64,000 nt of DNA from Pigmentiphaga sp. (GTDB lineage: Bacteria > Pseudomonadota > Gammaproteobacteria > Burkholderiales > Burkholderiaceae_B), in NCBI GenBank assembly GCA_023228945.1, contig JALOAI010000006.1, positions 130,571 to 194,570 of the forward strand. Direction: 5' to 3'. This document shows, one piece after another, positions 9,103 to 18,502 of the stretch (position 1 is the stretch's first letter; each line of letters opens with the position of its first letter). The notes under the pieces were generated by a model. It was given only the letters and a program-made list of their open reading frames with translations. It had not been told where the DNA came from and made no database searches. A program made the position numbers and the translations under genes.

Positions 9103-9963
9103 ATGAGCACCACACTGGCCCTGCTACACCCCGGCGACATGGGGGCCGCACTCGGCGCCTGCCTGGTCGCTCAAGGGCATCGAGTCGTCTGGGTGCCCAC
9201 CGGGCGCAGCCCGGCAACCCGCGCCCGTGCCGAAGCCTCCGGCCTGGAAGCCGCCGCCAGCCTGCCCCAGGCACTGGCCGCCGTTCATGTGGTGATCTCG
9301 GTTTGCCCGCCCCACGGCGCCCTGACCTTGGCGGAACAAGTGGCCAGCCACGGTTTTCGCGGCGTTTACGTCGACGCCAACGCCGTGGCGCCCGATACCG
9401 CGCGACGCATCGGCGCCACACTCGGCACCGGCGGCAACGTCCACTACGTCGATGGCGGCATCATCGGCCCGCCGCCGCAACGCCCGGGCACCACGCGTCT
9501 TTATCTGGCTGGCGCAGCCGCCAGCGAAGTTGCCGAGCTGTTCGGCGATGGCGCGCTCGACGCCATCGTGCTGCACGGCGAACCCGGCACGGCGTCCGCC
9601 CTCAAGATGTGCTACGCCGCCTATACCAAAGGCCTGACGGCCTTGCTGGCCAACATCCGGGCCCTGGCCAACCACGAAGGCGTGGCAGCCGACCTCCTGG
9701 CCGAATGGCAGCGTTCGCAGCCCGAGGCCACCAGCCGTTCGCAGGCCATCGAAAGCCAGGCTCGCAAGGCCTGGCGCTGGCACGGCGAAATGGACGAAAT
9801 TGCCCGCACCTTCCAGCAAGCGGGGCTGCCGGGCGGCTTCCATGAAGCGGCCGCCGAGATCTATCGCCGCCTGGAAGCTTTCAAAGACATACCGCCGCCC
9901 GCCGCCCTGGCCGACATCGAGGCCGCGCTGCTGGCGGGCCCCCACAGCGGCGTCGCCTCGTAG
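9103..9963 (+). CDS. NAD(P)-dependent oxidoreductase, 6-phosphogluconate dehydrogenase-like with DUF1932
   Basis: 286 residues. An N-terminal Rossmann domain (about 1-160: TLALLHPGDMGAALGACLVAQGHRVVW, then DANAVAPDTARRI and VDGGIIGPPP) is joined to an all-helical C-terminal domain of the DUF1932 type (SALKMCYAAYTKGLTALLANIRALA). These proteins resemble beta-hydroxyacid dehydrogenases and imine reductases. The substrate cannot be read from sequence. The ATG at 9103 is preceded by GGAGATCACC, a good ribosome site, so I prefer it to the in-frame codons upstream that overlap the LexA box. It is a single gene, divergent from the SOS cassette. Confidence 0.82.
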   Translation: MSTTLALLHPGDMGAALGACLVAQGHRVVWVPTGRSPATRARAEASGLEAAASLPQALAAVHVVISVCPPHGALTLAEQVASHGFRGVYVDANAVAPDTARRIGATLGTGGNVHYVDGGIIGPPPQRPGTTRLYLAGAAASEVAELFGDGALDAIVLHGEPGTASALKMCYAAYTKGLTALLANIRALANHEGVAADLLAEWQRSQPEATSRSQAIESQARKAWRWHGEMDEIARTFQQAGLPGGFHEAAAEIYRRLEAFKDIPPPAALADIEAALLAGPHSGVAS

Positions 9964-10045
9964 TTTTCATCCGAAAACATCGCTGCGCACCATCGCGCCG
10001 GACTTCGCGATCGCTTGCTTGCCATCAGAAATCCGGTGACTTTGC

Positions 10046-11020
10046 TCACTGCAGGCTGATCCCCAGCTCTTTGACCAACGGCGCCATCTCTTCGCGGTCG
10101 CTCACGATACTGGCCGCCAGTTGCTCGGGCGTGCCCCCTTCCGGCACCATGCCAATCATTGTCATTTGACGGATCATTTCTGGATCTCGCAGGATGTCGT
10201 TCACTGCCTCCTGGATCGCCACCACCACCGGCTCGGGTGTGCCAGCCGGCGCCATCAGGCCGATCCAGGGTTCGGCCGCATAACCGTTCAGGCCCGACTC
10301 CGCCAGCGTTGGGGTCTCTGGCAGCCCCGCGAACCGCTGCGCACTCGTCACCGCCAAAGCACGCAACCGGCCTCCATCGATGAGACCTTTGGCGCTGGAA
10401 GGCGTATCCAGCGCGATGTCGAGCAGGCCGCTCAAAAGATCGCTCTGGGTCTTGCCCGGTGTGGGCGATGGTACGTACAGTGCACTGGTGCCGGCTTGCC
10501 GGGCTGTCTGCTCCCAGACCAGATGAAAGGCCGTACCCACCGAGAACGAGCCGATCGACATATCCCCCGTCTGGCTGCGCTTGATGAAGTCTTCCCAGGA
10601 TTGAATCGGACTGTCGGTAGGGACGACGAATACGAAAGGCGTACGAGCCACCAGCGCGACCGGCTGCAAATCCTGGTCCGGGTCGAACGGCAGGCGCGAG
10701 GTGGCATGCGGGACAATGGTCAGCGTAGACGCCACCACCATGCCCAAGGTATAGCCATCTTTCGGGGCCTTGGCCAGGGTGTTCGTACTGATGATGCCGG
10801 AGGCGCCGGGACGGTTTTCGACCACGACCGACTGCTGCCAGCGGGCGCCCAGCTTATCGGCCAACATGCGTGCCATGATGTCGACCGGCCCGCCGGGACC
10901 GTTGCTGACCATGATCCTCACGGGATGCTCGGGGTAGGCGGCCTGCGCGGGTAAGCTTAAGGACAGTAGGGACGACGCCATGAGCGCACCAGCGATCATG
11001 GTACAGATACTCCTGCACAT
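10046..11020 (-). CDS. Bug-family extracytoplasmic solute receptor 1
   Basis: 324 residues. It is a tripartite tricarboxylate transporter (TTT) receptor of the Bug family, a periplasmic binding protein for small organic acids or related solutes. A Sec signal peptide (about 1-28, ending SLPAQAA) precedes YPEHPVRIMVSNGPGGPVDIMARMLADKL and ENRPGASGIISTNTLAKAPKDGYTLG, the two ligand-loop motifs of the family. The ATG at 11020 follows AGGAG at good spacing, and the open frame upstream is antisense noise. It lies 26 bases downstream of the carboxylesterase on the same strand, so the pair is probably co-transcribed. No TctA/TctB membrane genes are near. Confidence 0.92.
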   Translation of the reverse strand: MCRSICTMIAGALMASSLLSLSLPAQAAYPEHPVRIMVSNGPGGPVDIMARMLADKLGARWQQSVVVENRPGASGIISTNTLAKAPKDGYTLGMVVASTLTIVPHATSRLPFDPDQDLQPVALVARTPFVFVVPTDSPIQSWEDFIKRSQTGDMSIGSFSVGTAFHLVWEQTARQAGTSALYVPSPTPGKTQSDLLSGLLDIALDTPSSAKGLIDGGRLRALAVTSAQRFAGLPETPTLAESGLNGYAAEPWIGLMAPAGTPEPVVVAIQEAVNDILRDPEMIRQMTMIGMVPEGGTPEQLAASIVSDREEMAPLVKELGISLQ

Positions 11021-11046
11021 AGGAAAAACTCCTGAAAACGAAAGGC

Positions 11047-12312
11047 TCAAAGAAAATGCTGCTGCGCCGGATAGGTGGCCCAGTTGGGCGTCTCGCCGCG
11101 GATGAAGGCGATCCAGGATTCCTGGATCACTCGAGTCAAATACGCCAGTTCGTCGGGCGCCGCGCCTTCCAGCATGGGTGCGCCCGGGCAAGTGAGCCAG
11201 GTGTCGAACACAAACGGCAACTCCAGGCAATGGCACGCGCCAAAGCGGGTGGTGGGTGCGTAATCGAAACGGTATAGCCAGACGTCGCGCCCGCTTTGCG
11301 ACGCCCACTGCGCCCATTGCCGCGCCGCTTCGCCAAAAATGGCCTCTCCTTTGCGTTGAGCGGCTTCGTCCCGTCCCCAGCCTGGAAAAGACGCCATCTC
11401 GTCCCGCGTATAGCCCACCAGTACGTCGGCCCTCCCGGCCGCCTCCCGCAGGGCCGCCTCGATGTCCAGGGGCAGGACGTCGCCATCCAGCGTCGGGCAA
11501 AATAAGGCCCTGCCACTACCCTCGGCTTTCAGCAGCTCTTGCACGGTCTGAGCATGCTGAGCTTCGAGCAAAACGGAAGCGGGCAACGCCCGGGCCTCGT
11601 CCAACGAGTCTGCGCCCGCCTCAGCCAGAATGCATTGGGCCAGCTCCGCAGCCTTGGCTGCGGGCCAGAACCCTCGCCCCAGCGACGCACTTTGCAGAAT
11701 GGCCCGCGCAAAGCGGGGTTTGCGCGTCAGCAGGCAGGCGGCATTGGAAGCCCCGGCCGATTGGCCCATGATCGTGATTCGCTCTGGATCGCCGCCAAAT
11801 GCTTCGATGTGTTCGATCACCCAGTCAATCGCGGCCTCTTGATCAAGCAGGCCTGCATTGGCTGTTTCACCCGGCACGTGCAGCCAGCCAAAAGCGCCCA
11901 AGCGATAATTGGGCGCTACCACGACCAGGTCGCCCCGCTGCGCGAGTCGCGTGCCGTCATACCAGTCGAGGTCTCCGGCACCGCTGATCCAGGCGCCGCC
12001 GTGCAGCCAGACGACTACTGGTCGCCGACGCTCGTCGGGAGCGGGAGTCCAAACCGTGAGATGCAGGCAGTCTTCAGCTTGCGGCGCTTCGAAGTCACCC
12101 ACCGCAGTCGCCAGCCGCGATCGCTTCTGGGGTGCGATGGGTCCTGGTTGGCGAGCATCCAGGTGCCCTTGCCAAGCGGCTGGGACAGGCGCACGAAACC
12201 GCAGCTCGCCCACCGGCGACTCCGCATAGGGTATGCCGCTGAACCTGCAAACTCCTTCTGCTTGCCGCCCTACCACCACCCCTTGTGGCAAATGCGCGCT
12301 AACCGAATCCGG
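11047..12312 (-). CDS. type-B carboxylesterase (alpha/beta hydrolase)
   Basis: 421 residues. It is an alpha/beta hydrolase of the carboxylesterase B family, hydrolysing ester bonds of an unknown substrate. Visible elements are GIPYAESPVGELRF near the N-terminus, the oxyanion-hole motif VVWLHGGAWISGAGD, the nucleophile elbow GQSAGAS and the late histidine region GACHCLELPFVFDTW. At 421 residues it is shorter than the usual 480-550. No signal peptide is seen. I chose the second ATG (12312) because CAGGAG lies five bases before it; the ATG at 12345 would add 11 residues. Together with the Bug receptor 26 bases downstream and the LysR gene upstream it looks like a small uptake-and-hydrolysis unit. 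Confidence 0.88.
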   Translation of the reverse strand, partial: PDSVSAHLPQGVVVGRQAEGVCRFSGIPYAESPVGELRFRAPVPAAWQGHLDARQPGPIAPQKRSRLATAVGDFEAPQAEDCLHLTVWTPAPDERRRPVVVWLHGGAWISGAGDLDWYDGTRLAQRGDLVVVAPNYRLGAFGWLHVPGETANAGLLDQEAAIDWVIEHIEAFGGDPERITIMGQSAGASNAACLLTRKPRFARAILQSASLGRGFWPAAKAAELAQCILAEAGADSLDEARALPASVLLEAQHAQTVQELLKAEGSGRALFCPTLDGDVLPLDIEAALREAAGRADVLVGYTRDEMASFPGWGRDEAAQRKGEAIFGEAARQWAQWASQSGRDVWLYRFDYAPTTRFGACHCLELPFVFDTWLTCPGAPMLEGAAPDELAYLTRVIQESWIAFIRGETPNWATYPAQQHFL

Positions 12313-12406
12313 CATGACGGCTCCTGAGACAATATCCAGGGCCACATTCTAGGTGCTCCCCACCTCGGATCACCATGCGTGATTCGCGACTCCCGATGCG
12401 TACTGC

Positions 12407-13369
12407 TCATGACTCCGACTCCAGCCCGCCCTTTGTCCACGTTCCCCTCGGACCGGTCTCCCTCACAATCTGCGCCAGGATCGCGGCAAAAGCCCGTACG
12501 TGACGCGTACTGGAACGGTCGCGGCGCCAAATTATCGATAGCGGAGATTCCCGCAAATCCAGCGCCACGGGCAACACATGAACTTCGCCACGCGCCTGCA
12601 TGACTTGAGCCACGCTGCCCGGCAACATCCAGACATAATCGCGATTGGCGATCAGCTCACGCCCGAACTCGATGGACAGGGCACCGATCATGGGTGGCAT
12701 TTCGCATCCTAAATCAGCGAGGCGGCGCTCCAGTTCAAGCCGGAAACGACTTCCCGGCAGAGCGGTTACCCAGGGATAAGCGATGCAATCCGCCAAGGCG
12801 ACCGAAGGTTGCTCCGCCAACACGTGCTGGCGCGCGCATGCCAGCACGGGGGGGTCGTTAAGCAAGGCGAGAGTGCGATATATCTGCGGATTGGGCCCCG
12901 CAGGGCTGCGCCCCACCACCATGTCGAGCGCACCGGCGTCCAGGTCTTCGAGCAAGCGCTCGGCACCGCCGATCTCGATGCTGAGCGCCACGCGCGGTGA
13001 TTGATCACGAAAGCGCCGGGCGGCCTGGGGCAACGGCCAGCCGCTGAACATCGAGAAACACCCCACGGTGAGACTGCCGAGATCGCCGCGCAATACCGCC
13101 GCCAGATCAGTTTGCGCCTTTCGGAAATCACCCAGCAAACGATTGGCATGTGTACACAACACCCTACCCAGCATCGTAGGTTTGGTGCCACGGGGCGTGC
13201 GCTCGAATAGCTGGCCGCCGACGCACTCTTCCATATCCACGATGGCTCGCGACAAACCCGATTGAGTCATGTCTAATTGCTCGGCGGCCTTCGAGAGATT
13301 ACCCAACTCGGCCACCACCAGCATGATCTCAAGGTGCCGGATACGCAGCTTGCCCTGGAATGGCGTCAT
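12407..13369 (-). CDS. LysR-family transcriptional regulator
   Basis: 320 residues. The N-terminal winged helix (about 8-65) reads LRIRHLEIMLVVAELGNLSKAAEQLDMTQSGLSRAIVDMEECVGGQLFERT, the standard LysR DNA-binding domain. The rest is a type-2 periplasmic-binding effector domain with a SLTVGCFSMFS entry strand. Most LysR proteins activate neighbouring catabolic genes in response to a metabolite. Here the esterase-Bug pair lies directly downstream on the same strand, after 94 bases, and is the obvious candidate target. The thioesterase gene ends 10 bases upstream. The start at 13369 gives the family-like N-terminus; the longer frame is antisense. Confidence 0.9.
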   Translation of the reverse strand: MTPFQGKLRIRHLEIMLVVAELGNLSKAAEQLDMTQSGLSRAIVDMEECVGGQLFERTPRGTKPTMLGRVLCTHANRLLGDFRKAQTDLAAVLRGDLGSLTVGCFSMFSGWPLPQAARRFRDQSPRVALSIEIGGAERLLEDLDAGALDMVVGRSPAGPNPQIYRTLALLNDPPVLACARQHVLAEQPSVALADCIAYPWVTALPGSRFRLELERRLADLGCEMPPMIGALSIEFGRELIANRDYVWMLPGSVAQVMQARGEVHVLPVALDLRESPLSIIWRRDRSSTRHVRAFAAILAQIVRETGPRGTWTKGGLESES

Positions 13370-13379
13370 ATGGCGTCGC

Positions 13380-13811
13380 TCAAGCCTGGCGCAACGCCAC
13401 CACCTTGCAGGTGGCGGTAGCCACGGCCACCTCATTGCCTCTCTGGCGCAACACCGCTGATACATAACAAATGTCGCGGCCGCGACGGATCATCGTGGCC
13501 TCGCCCACCAGTTCGCCCACCTCGGCCGGCCGTAGAAACGAGGTATTGAGGTTCAACGTGGCCACGGCCTCGTCGGGCATGACGGTGGCATCGACCATCG
13601 CGGCACAGAGGTCATCGAGCATGGCGCAGAGCATGCCGCCCTGGACCTGGCCGGCCGGATTGCAAAACGCAACCTCCGCCTGATAGCGAGCGCGCAGGAT
13701 GCCGTCTTCGCGATTCACGCTATCGATACGGCCGCCCAATAGGGTGGCCACCGGTGGAGGCGGAATCTCGCCTCGCAGCATCCGGCTGAAATAACTGTCT
13801 TCCAGGCTCAC
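13380..13811 (-). CDS. PaaI-family hotdog-fold thioesterase
   Basis: 143 residues, typical for a single hotdog domain. PaaI-type thioesterases hydrolyse acyl-CoA thioesters, often aromatic ones. FCNPAGQVQGGMLCAMLDDLCAAMVDATV contains the conserved NxxGxxHGG-like helix (here QGGM in place of HGG) with the aspartate that acts in catalysis, and ATLNLNTSFLRPAEVGELVGEATMIRRGR is the central strand pair. It sits between the liv cassette and the LysR gene on the same strand. Family call is firm; substrate unknown. Confidence 0.85.
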   Translation of the reverse strand: MSLEDSYFSRMLRGEIPPPPVATLLGGRIDSVNREDGILRARYQAEVAFCNPAGQVQGGMLCAMLDDLCAAMVDATVMPDEAVATLNLNTSFLRPAEVGELVGEATMIRRGRDICYVSAVLRQRGNEVAVATATCKVVALRQA

Positions 13812-13913
13812 GGGGCGCCTCCTGTTGCTCGAGAGTCCAGAGTTTACGCCGCCGGAGACAGCCGGACCATGCCCTGTAAGATGTGCAGAGCCGCCGGGGC
13901 CGTTAAGCCCGAA

Positions 13914-14633
13914 TCAGCTGGAGGCTTCGGCCCGAGCCACCGAGAGATAGCGCTGCAAGCGCTCGGGATCGTCGCGCAGCGCCGCGCTGTCGTCCTGGAG
14001 CACGATGCGACCGCGCTCGAGCACCACCGCCCGGTCGGTGATGTCAAGGATCTTGAAGGGATTCTGCTCGACGATGATCGCCGACATCCCTTGCTCGCGC
14101 ATGATGGCCCGCAGCGCGACCAGCAACTCTTCGACGATGATGGGCGCCAGCCCTTCAAAGGGCTCATCCAGCAGCAGCAGCTTGGGGTTGAGCGAGAGTG
14201 CGCGGCCCACCGCCAGCATCTGTTGCTCGCCTCCCGACAATTGGTCACCCAGATTGTCGCGACGCTCGGCCAAGCGCGGGAACTGGCGAAAAACGCGCTC
14301 GATCGTCCAGGGACCGGTGCGCGCCACCGCCGTGAGGTTTTCGAGCACGGTGAGCGACTTGAAGATATTGCGCTCCTGGGGCACCCAGCCGATGCCGGCG
14401 GCGGCGCGAAGATCGGGACGCAGGCCGGTAATGTCGCGGCCGTCGAGCATGATGCGGCCGGCGCGGCGCCGGGTCACGCCGACCAGGGTATTGAGCAGGG
14501 TGGTTTTGCCGGTACCGTTGCGGCCCAGCAGGGCCAGCGAGCCGCCGGCGGGAATCGAGAACGAAATATCCTCGATTACGATGGCCTCGCCATAGCCGGC
14601 GTCCAGGCCTTCGACCCGAAGCAAATCAGCCAT
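13914..14633 (-). CDS. livF: branched-chain amino acid-type ABC transporter ATPase LivF
   Basis: 239 residues. It is the second ATPase of a hydrophobic-amino-acid-type (HAAT) ABC importer. Walker A is GRNGTGKTT, the signature is LSGGEQQMLAVGRAL and Walker B is LLLLDEPFEGLAP. The start MADLLRVEGLDAGYGEAIVIEDISFSI matches LivF proteins and overlaps the livG 3' end by eight bases, so I placed the start there. It is the last gene of the livK-H-M-G-F order on the minus strand. The ligand may be an amino acid or an aromatic or organic acid, as HAAT systems vary widely. Confidence 0.93.
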   Translation of the reverse strand: MADLLRVEGLDAGYGEAIVIEDISFSIPAGGSLALLGRNGTGKTTLLNTLVGVTRRRAGRIMLDGRDITGLRPDLRAAAGIGWVPQERNIFKSLTVLENLTAVARTGPWTIERVFRQFPRLAERRDNLGDQLSGGEQQMLAVGRALSLNPKLLLLDEPFEGLAPIIVEELLVALRAIMREQGMSAIIVEQNPFKILDITDRAVVLERGRIVLQDDSAALRDDPERLQRYLSVARAEASS

Positions 14634-15399
14634 GGTTTCGTCCCAGGTAGACATTCTTGACCCGCTCGTCGCTCGCGATCTCATCGGGCTCGCCCTCGGC
14701 GAATATGGCGCCATTGACCAGCACCGACATACGCGTGGCGAAGCGGAACACGAGATCCATGTCGTGCTCGATGAGCAGAACGGTGACGTCGGCCGGCAGG
14801 GCCGCCAGCGTATCCAGGATCTCGCGCGATTGCCCTACCGGCACCCCGGCCATGGGTTCGTCGAGCAGCAGCACGCGCGGCTTGCCGGCCAACGCCACGG
14901 CGATCTCGAGCAGGCGGCGCTTGCCGTAGGGCAGCACCGCGGTGTCGTGGCTCATGACGTCGCCCAGGTGCAAGCCGTGCAGCAGTTCGGCGGCCTCGTC
15001 GCGACGGCCGGTATCGCGGTCGAGCGCACGCCACCAGCCGCCACCCCGGCCATCGCGCTGGCTGATCACCAGGACGATGGTCTCCAGCGGCGTGAGCGTG
15101 TTGAACAATTGATTGATCTGAAAGGTGCGCATCAGTCCGCGCCGCGCGCGCTGGTGCGCCGGCAGCCGGGTAATGTCGGCACCTTCGAGCTCGATCTGGC
15201 CGCTGGTGGGCGACAGCACGCCCGTCAGTTGATTGACCAGGGTGGTTTTGCCCGCGCCATTGGGGCCGATCAGGGCATGGCGCGCTCCCGACAGCACCGA
15301 CAGCGACACATCGTTGGTGGCCACGATGCCGCCAAACCGCTTGGTCAAATGGCGGGTTTGCAGAACCGGAGCGAGGCCTGCGCTTGGGCGCGTGGTCAT
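14626..15399 (-). CDS. livG: branched-chain amino acid-type ABC transporter ATPase LivG
   Basis: 257 residues. Walker A is GPNGAGKTT. The signature region is degenerate (VLPYGKRRLLEIAVAL), as is common in LivG, and Walker B is LLLDEPMAGV. GLMRTFQINQLFNTLTPLETI is the typical Q-loop segment. The ATG at 15399 overlaps the livM stop in an ATGA junction, which decides the start although the frame is open much further upstream as antisense of livM. Confidence 0.93.
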   Translation of the reverse strand: MTTRPSAGLAPVLQTRHLTKRFGGIVATNDVSLSVLSGARHALIGPNGAGKTTLVNQLTGVLSPTSGQIELEGADITRLPAHQRARRGLMRTFQINQLFNTLTPLETIVLVISQRDGRGGGWWRALDRDTGRRDEAAELLHGLHLGDVMSHDTAVLPYGKRRLLEIAVALAGKPRVLLLDEPMAGVPVGQSREILDTLAALPADVTVLLIEHDMDLVFRFATRMSVLVNGAIFAEGEPDEIASDERVKNVYLGRNHG

Positions 15400-16373
15400 G
15401 CGCGGCCTCCTCGTTTGGGCGCCAGCCGTGCGATCGCACCCGCCACGCCGCCGTACAGGCGCTCGCGGCCGATCAGCACGATCGCGACCAGGGCGAAGCC
15501 CATCCAGAACAGCCAATAATGCGGTGTCCACGCCGACAGGAGATCGTGCATCAGCACGAAGATCACCGCGCCGATCAGGCCGCCATACAGATAGCCGGTG
15601 CCGCCCAGCACCAGCGCCAGCAGCACGTCGGCGGAACGCTCGAACGACAGGACATCGAGCGAGGCGAAGCCCGTGGTTTGCGTCAGCAGGGCTCCCGCCG
15701 CGCCGGCAAAGGCCGCGCCGATGGTATAGATCGCCGCGAGCCGCTGGTTGACCGGGATGCCGATGGCGGTGGCCCTCAGGCGGTTGTCGCGAATCGCCTC
15801 CAGCCCCACGCCGAACGGCGAACGCGTCAGCCGGCGGGCCACGACGAACAACAGGAAGAGCACCACCAACGAATACCAACCGCCGGTGACGCCGGCCAGA
15901 TCGAACTCGAAACGCCCGAAAATCGGATCGATGAAAATGCCCGGCAGGCCATCGGCCCCGCCGGTCAGCCCCGAGAAGCGGTTGGCGACCTCGAACAGGA
16001 TCAGCCCCACGGCCAGTGTGACCATCAAGCGGGTGAGGTCGGAACCGCGCAACACGATCACACTGGACAACAAGCCGAGCAGCGCCGCGCCCGCCGTGGC
16101 CGCCACCAGCCCCAGCAGCGGATCGGGCGACACATGGATCGCGAACAGGCCAGCCGCGTAGGCGCCGAAGCCGAAGAATGCCGCGTGGCCCAGCGAGACG
16201 ATGCCGCCATAGCCCAGGATCAGATCGAGCGACAGGGCGAACAGCGCCAGGATGACGATCTCGGCCCAGAGCGCGGCATGCTGCGGAAAGCCCCACATCA
16301 CCGCCACGGCCAGCAACCAGAACAGGAACTCGGCGACGCGGATGCGCGAGCCGGACATCTTGACGGCGCTCAT
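15396..16373 (-). CDS. livM: branched-chain amino acid-type ABC transporter permease LivM
   Basis: 325 residues with about eight to ten hydrophobic segments. ALFALSLDLILGYGGIVSLGHAAFFGFGAYAAGL is the diagnostic LivM N-terminal motif, and GLEAIRDNRLRATAIGI with YTIGAAFAGAAGALL is the coupling-loop region contacting the ATPase. The stop overlaps livG and the start overlaps the livH stop by four bases, so the three genes are translationally coupled. Confidence 0.93.
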   Translation of the reverse strand: MSAVKMSGSRIRVAEFLFWLLAVAVMWGFPQHAALWAEIVILALFALSLDLILGYGGIVSLGHAAFFGFGAYAAGLFAIHVSPDPLLGLVAATAGAALLGLLSSVIVLRGSDLTRLMVTLAVGLILFEVANRFSGLTGGADGLPGIFIDPIFGRFEFDLAGVTGGWYSLVVLFLLFVVARRLTRSPFGVGLEAIRDNRLRATAIGIPVNQRLAAIYTIGAAFAGAAGALLTQTTGFASLDVLSFERSADVLLALVLGGTGYLYGGLIGAVIFVLMHDLLSAWTPHYWLFWMGFALVAIVLIGRERLYGGVAGAIARLAPKRGGRA

Positions 16374-17227
16374 CGTCTACCTCGCACGAACAGGCCTTGC
16401 GGCCGCCACAGCAATACCGCCACCATCACCACGTAAATGATGAAGGCGCCGAATTGCGGAATGTAGTATTTGCCCGCCACGTCGGCGATCCCCAGCAACA
16501 GCGCGGCGATCAGCGGGCCGGAAATGGTGGCCGTGCCGCCCACGGCCACCACGATCAAGAAATAGATCATGAACTTGAGCGGGAACCAGGGATCCAGCCC
16601 CAGCAGCTCGGCGCCCAGCGCGCCGCCCAGCCCCGCCAGCCCCGAGCCGAAGGCGAAGGTAAGCAGGAACACCCGGTTGACGTTGATCCCCAGACCGCTG
16701 GCCACGCGGGAATCGTCTACCGCCGCCCGCAGGCGGCTACCAAACCGCGTTCGCGACAACATCAGGTGCAGCGCCAACGCCAGCGCGCCGCAAATGATGA
16801 CGATGAACAGCCGGTAGATGCCGATCGTGACCCCGCCCAGCTCGATGCGGCCCATCAGGAACTCGGGCAGCCGCACGAACTGCTGCGACGCGCCAAAGCC
16901 GTAGTCGATGGCCGCCACCGACATGAATACGAGACCAATGGAAAACAGCACCTGGTCGAGATGCGACCGGCCATACAAATGCCGGTAAAGCGTGGGTTCG
17001 AGGATGGCGCCCAGCACGGCCGAGAATACGAAGGCCAATGGCAGCGTGAGCAGAAAGGGAACGCCCCATTGCGATGTGAGCACCACCGTAAGGTAGCCAC
17101 CCGCCATGGCAAAAGAACCATGGGCCAGATTGGCGAAGTTCATCAACCCCAGCGTGACCGCGAGGCCGCAGGCCAGGACGAACAGCAGCATGCCGTAGGC
17201 GATGCCATCGAACAGGATGGTGAGCAT
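16370..17227 (-). CDS. livH: branched-chain amino acid-type ABC transporter permease LivH
   Basis: 285 residues, all-helical. The start MLTILFDGIAYGMLLFVLACGLAVTLGLMNFANLAHGSFAMAGGYL is the canonical LivH N-terminus (LGLMNxANLAHG). LRAAVDDSRVASGLGINVNRVFLLTFAFGSGLAGLGGAL is the coupling helix region. It is followed after four overlapping bases by livM and preceded after 50 bases by the binding protein gene. Confidence 0.93.
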   Translation of the reverse strand: MLTILFDGIAYGMLLFVLACGLAVTLGLMNFANLAHGSFAMAGGYLTVVLTSQWGVPFLLTLPLAFVFSAVLGAILEPTLYRHLYGRSHLDQVLFSIGLVFMSVAAIDYGFGASQQFVRLPEFLMGRIELGGVTIGIYRLFIVIICGALALALHLMLSRTRFGSRLRAAVDDSRVASGLGINVNRVFLLTFAFGSGLAGLGGALGAELLGLDPWFPLKFMIYFLIVVAVGGTATISGPLIAALLLGIADVAGKYYIPQFGAFIIYVVMVAVLLWRPQGLFVRGRR

Positions 17228-17277
17228 GGGGCTGCGAGTGTTCGTCCTGGGAATCGGATCGGGGTGACCGGCCGGGG

Positions 17278-18462
17278 TCAGGAGGCGGCTTTCTTGGCGG
17301 CCTTGACCGGATCCTTCACGGTTTCAAAGGTCTCGAACTCGACGTTGTAGAGTTCGCCATCGCCGCCCCTTTCGACCTTGCGCACGTAGACGTTCTGGAT
17401 GACATCGCGGGTTTCGGGATCGATGCTCATGGGGCCGCGCGGGCTTTCCCAGGACTTGCCCTTCATGGCCTCCACCAGCGCCTTGCCGCCGCCCTTGCCC
17501 TCGGTATCCGCCAGCGCCTGGTAGATCAGGTGCATGCCGTCGTAGCCGCCCAGGCCATGGAAGTTGGGCCGCATGTTGGCCGAATCGCGGAAGGCCTTGA
17601 CGTAATCCCGGTTGACCTGGGAATCGTGGGCCGCTGAATAATGATGGGTGGTTACCACGTCCAGCGCCACGTCGCCCATGCCGTTGAGCAGATCGTCGTC
17701 GGTGACATCGCCGGTGGCGATCAGGCGAATGCCGGCTTCCGCCAGGCCCCGGCTGGCGAACTGCTTCATGAACGCCGAACCAACACCCGACGGCACGAAG
17801 ACGAATACCGCGTCGGGCGAGAGATCGCGCACCCGTTGCAAAAAGGGCGCGAAATCCGGATTGGCCAGCGGCACCCTCAAGGTTTCAAGCACCTCGCCGC
17901 CCCCCGCCGCAAAGCGGCCCTTGAAGGCGTTTTCGGCATCAATGCCCGGCCCGTAGTCGGACACCAGGGTGACCACCTTTTTGATGTCGTTCTTGCCCGC
18001 CCACTCGGCCAGCGGCTCGGTCACCTGCGGCAGGGTGAAGCCGGTGCGCACGATGAAGGGCGAAGCCTCGGTGATCGTGGCGGTGGCTGCGGCCATGACG
18101 ACCGTGGGCACTTGCGCCCGGCTGGCGATGGGCGCCACGGCCAGGGCCAGCGGCGTGAGACCGAAGCCGGCCAGGACGTCGACCTTGTCGTTGACCACCA
18201 GTTCCTGGGCCAGCCGGCGCGTGGTATCGGCCGAGCCGCCGTCGTCTTTCAGGATCAACTGGACCTTGCGGCCGGCCACGGTATCGCCATGCTGCGCCAT
18301 GTAAAGCTTGGCGGCGGATTCAATTTGGCGCCCAGTGGATGCAAAAGGCCCCGTCATGGGCAGGATCAGGCCGACCTTGAAGGCCTCCTGGGCGGTGCTG
18401 ATGCCTGCCCAGCCCAGCGCCGTGCATAGGATCAGGCTCTTGGCAAAGGTACGTTTGTTCAT
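17278..18462 (-). CDS. livK: ABC transporter substrate-binding protein (LivK/AmiC-like)
   Basis: 394 residues. It has a Sec signal peptide (1-24, MNKRTFAKSLILCTALGWAGISTAQ) and then the type-1 periplasmic-binding fold starting FKVGLILPMTGPFASTGRQIESAAKLY. ADTTRRLAQELVVNDKVDVLAGFGLTPLALAVAPIASRAQVPTVVMAA is typical for HAAT receptors of the aromatic or organic acid type as well as amino acids, so the ligand is open. It is first in the liv operon. GGGAGA precedes the ATG at 18462. A pair of GTATAC palindromes lies about 41 bases upstream. Confidence 0.9.
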   Translation of the reverse strand: MNKRTFAKSLILCTALGWAGISTAQEAFKVGLILPMTGPFASTGRQIESAAKLYMAQHGDTVAGRKVQLILKDDGGSADTTRRLAQELVVNDKVDVLAGFGLTPLALAVAPIASRAQVPTVVMAAATATITEASPFIVRTGFTLPQVTEPLAEWAGKNDIKKVVTLVSDYGPGIDAENAFKGRFAAGGGEVLETLRVPLANPDFAPFLQRVRDLSPDAVFVFVPSGVGSAFMKQFASRGLAEAGIRLIATGDVTDDDLLNGMGDVALDVVTTHHYSAAHDSQVNRDYVKAFRDSANMRPNFHGLGGYDGMHLIYQALADTEGKGGGKALVEAMKGKSWESPRGPMSIDPETRDVIQNVYVRKVERGGDGELYNVEFETFETVKDPVKAAKKAAS

Positions 18463-18502
18463 GATGTCTCCCGAAGCTTTGGTTATGGTTGGCAGCCATA
18501 AA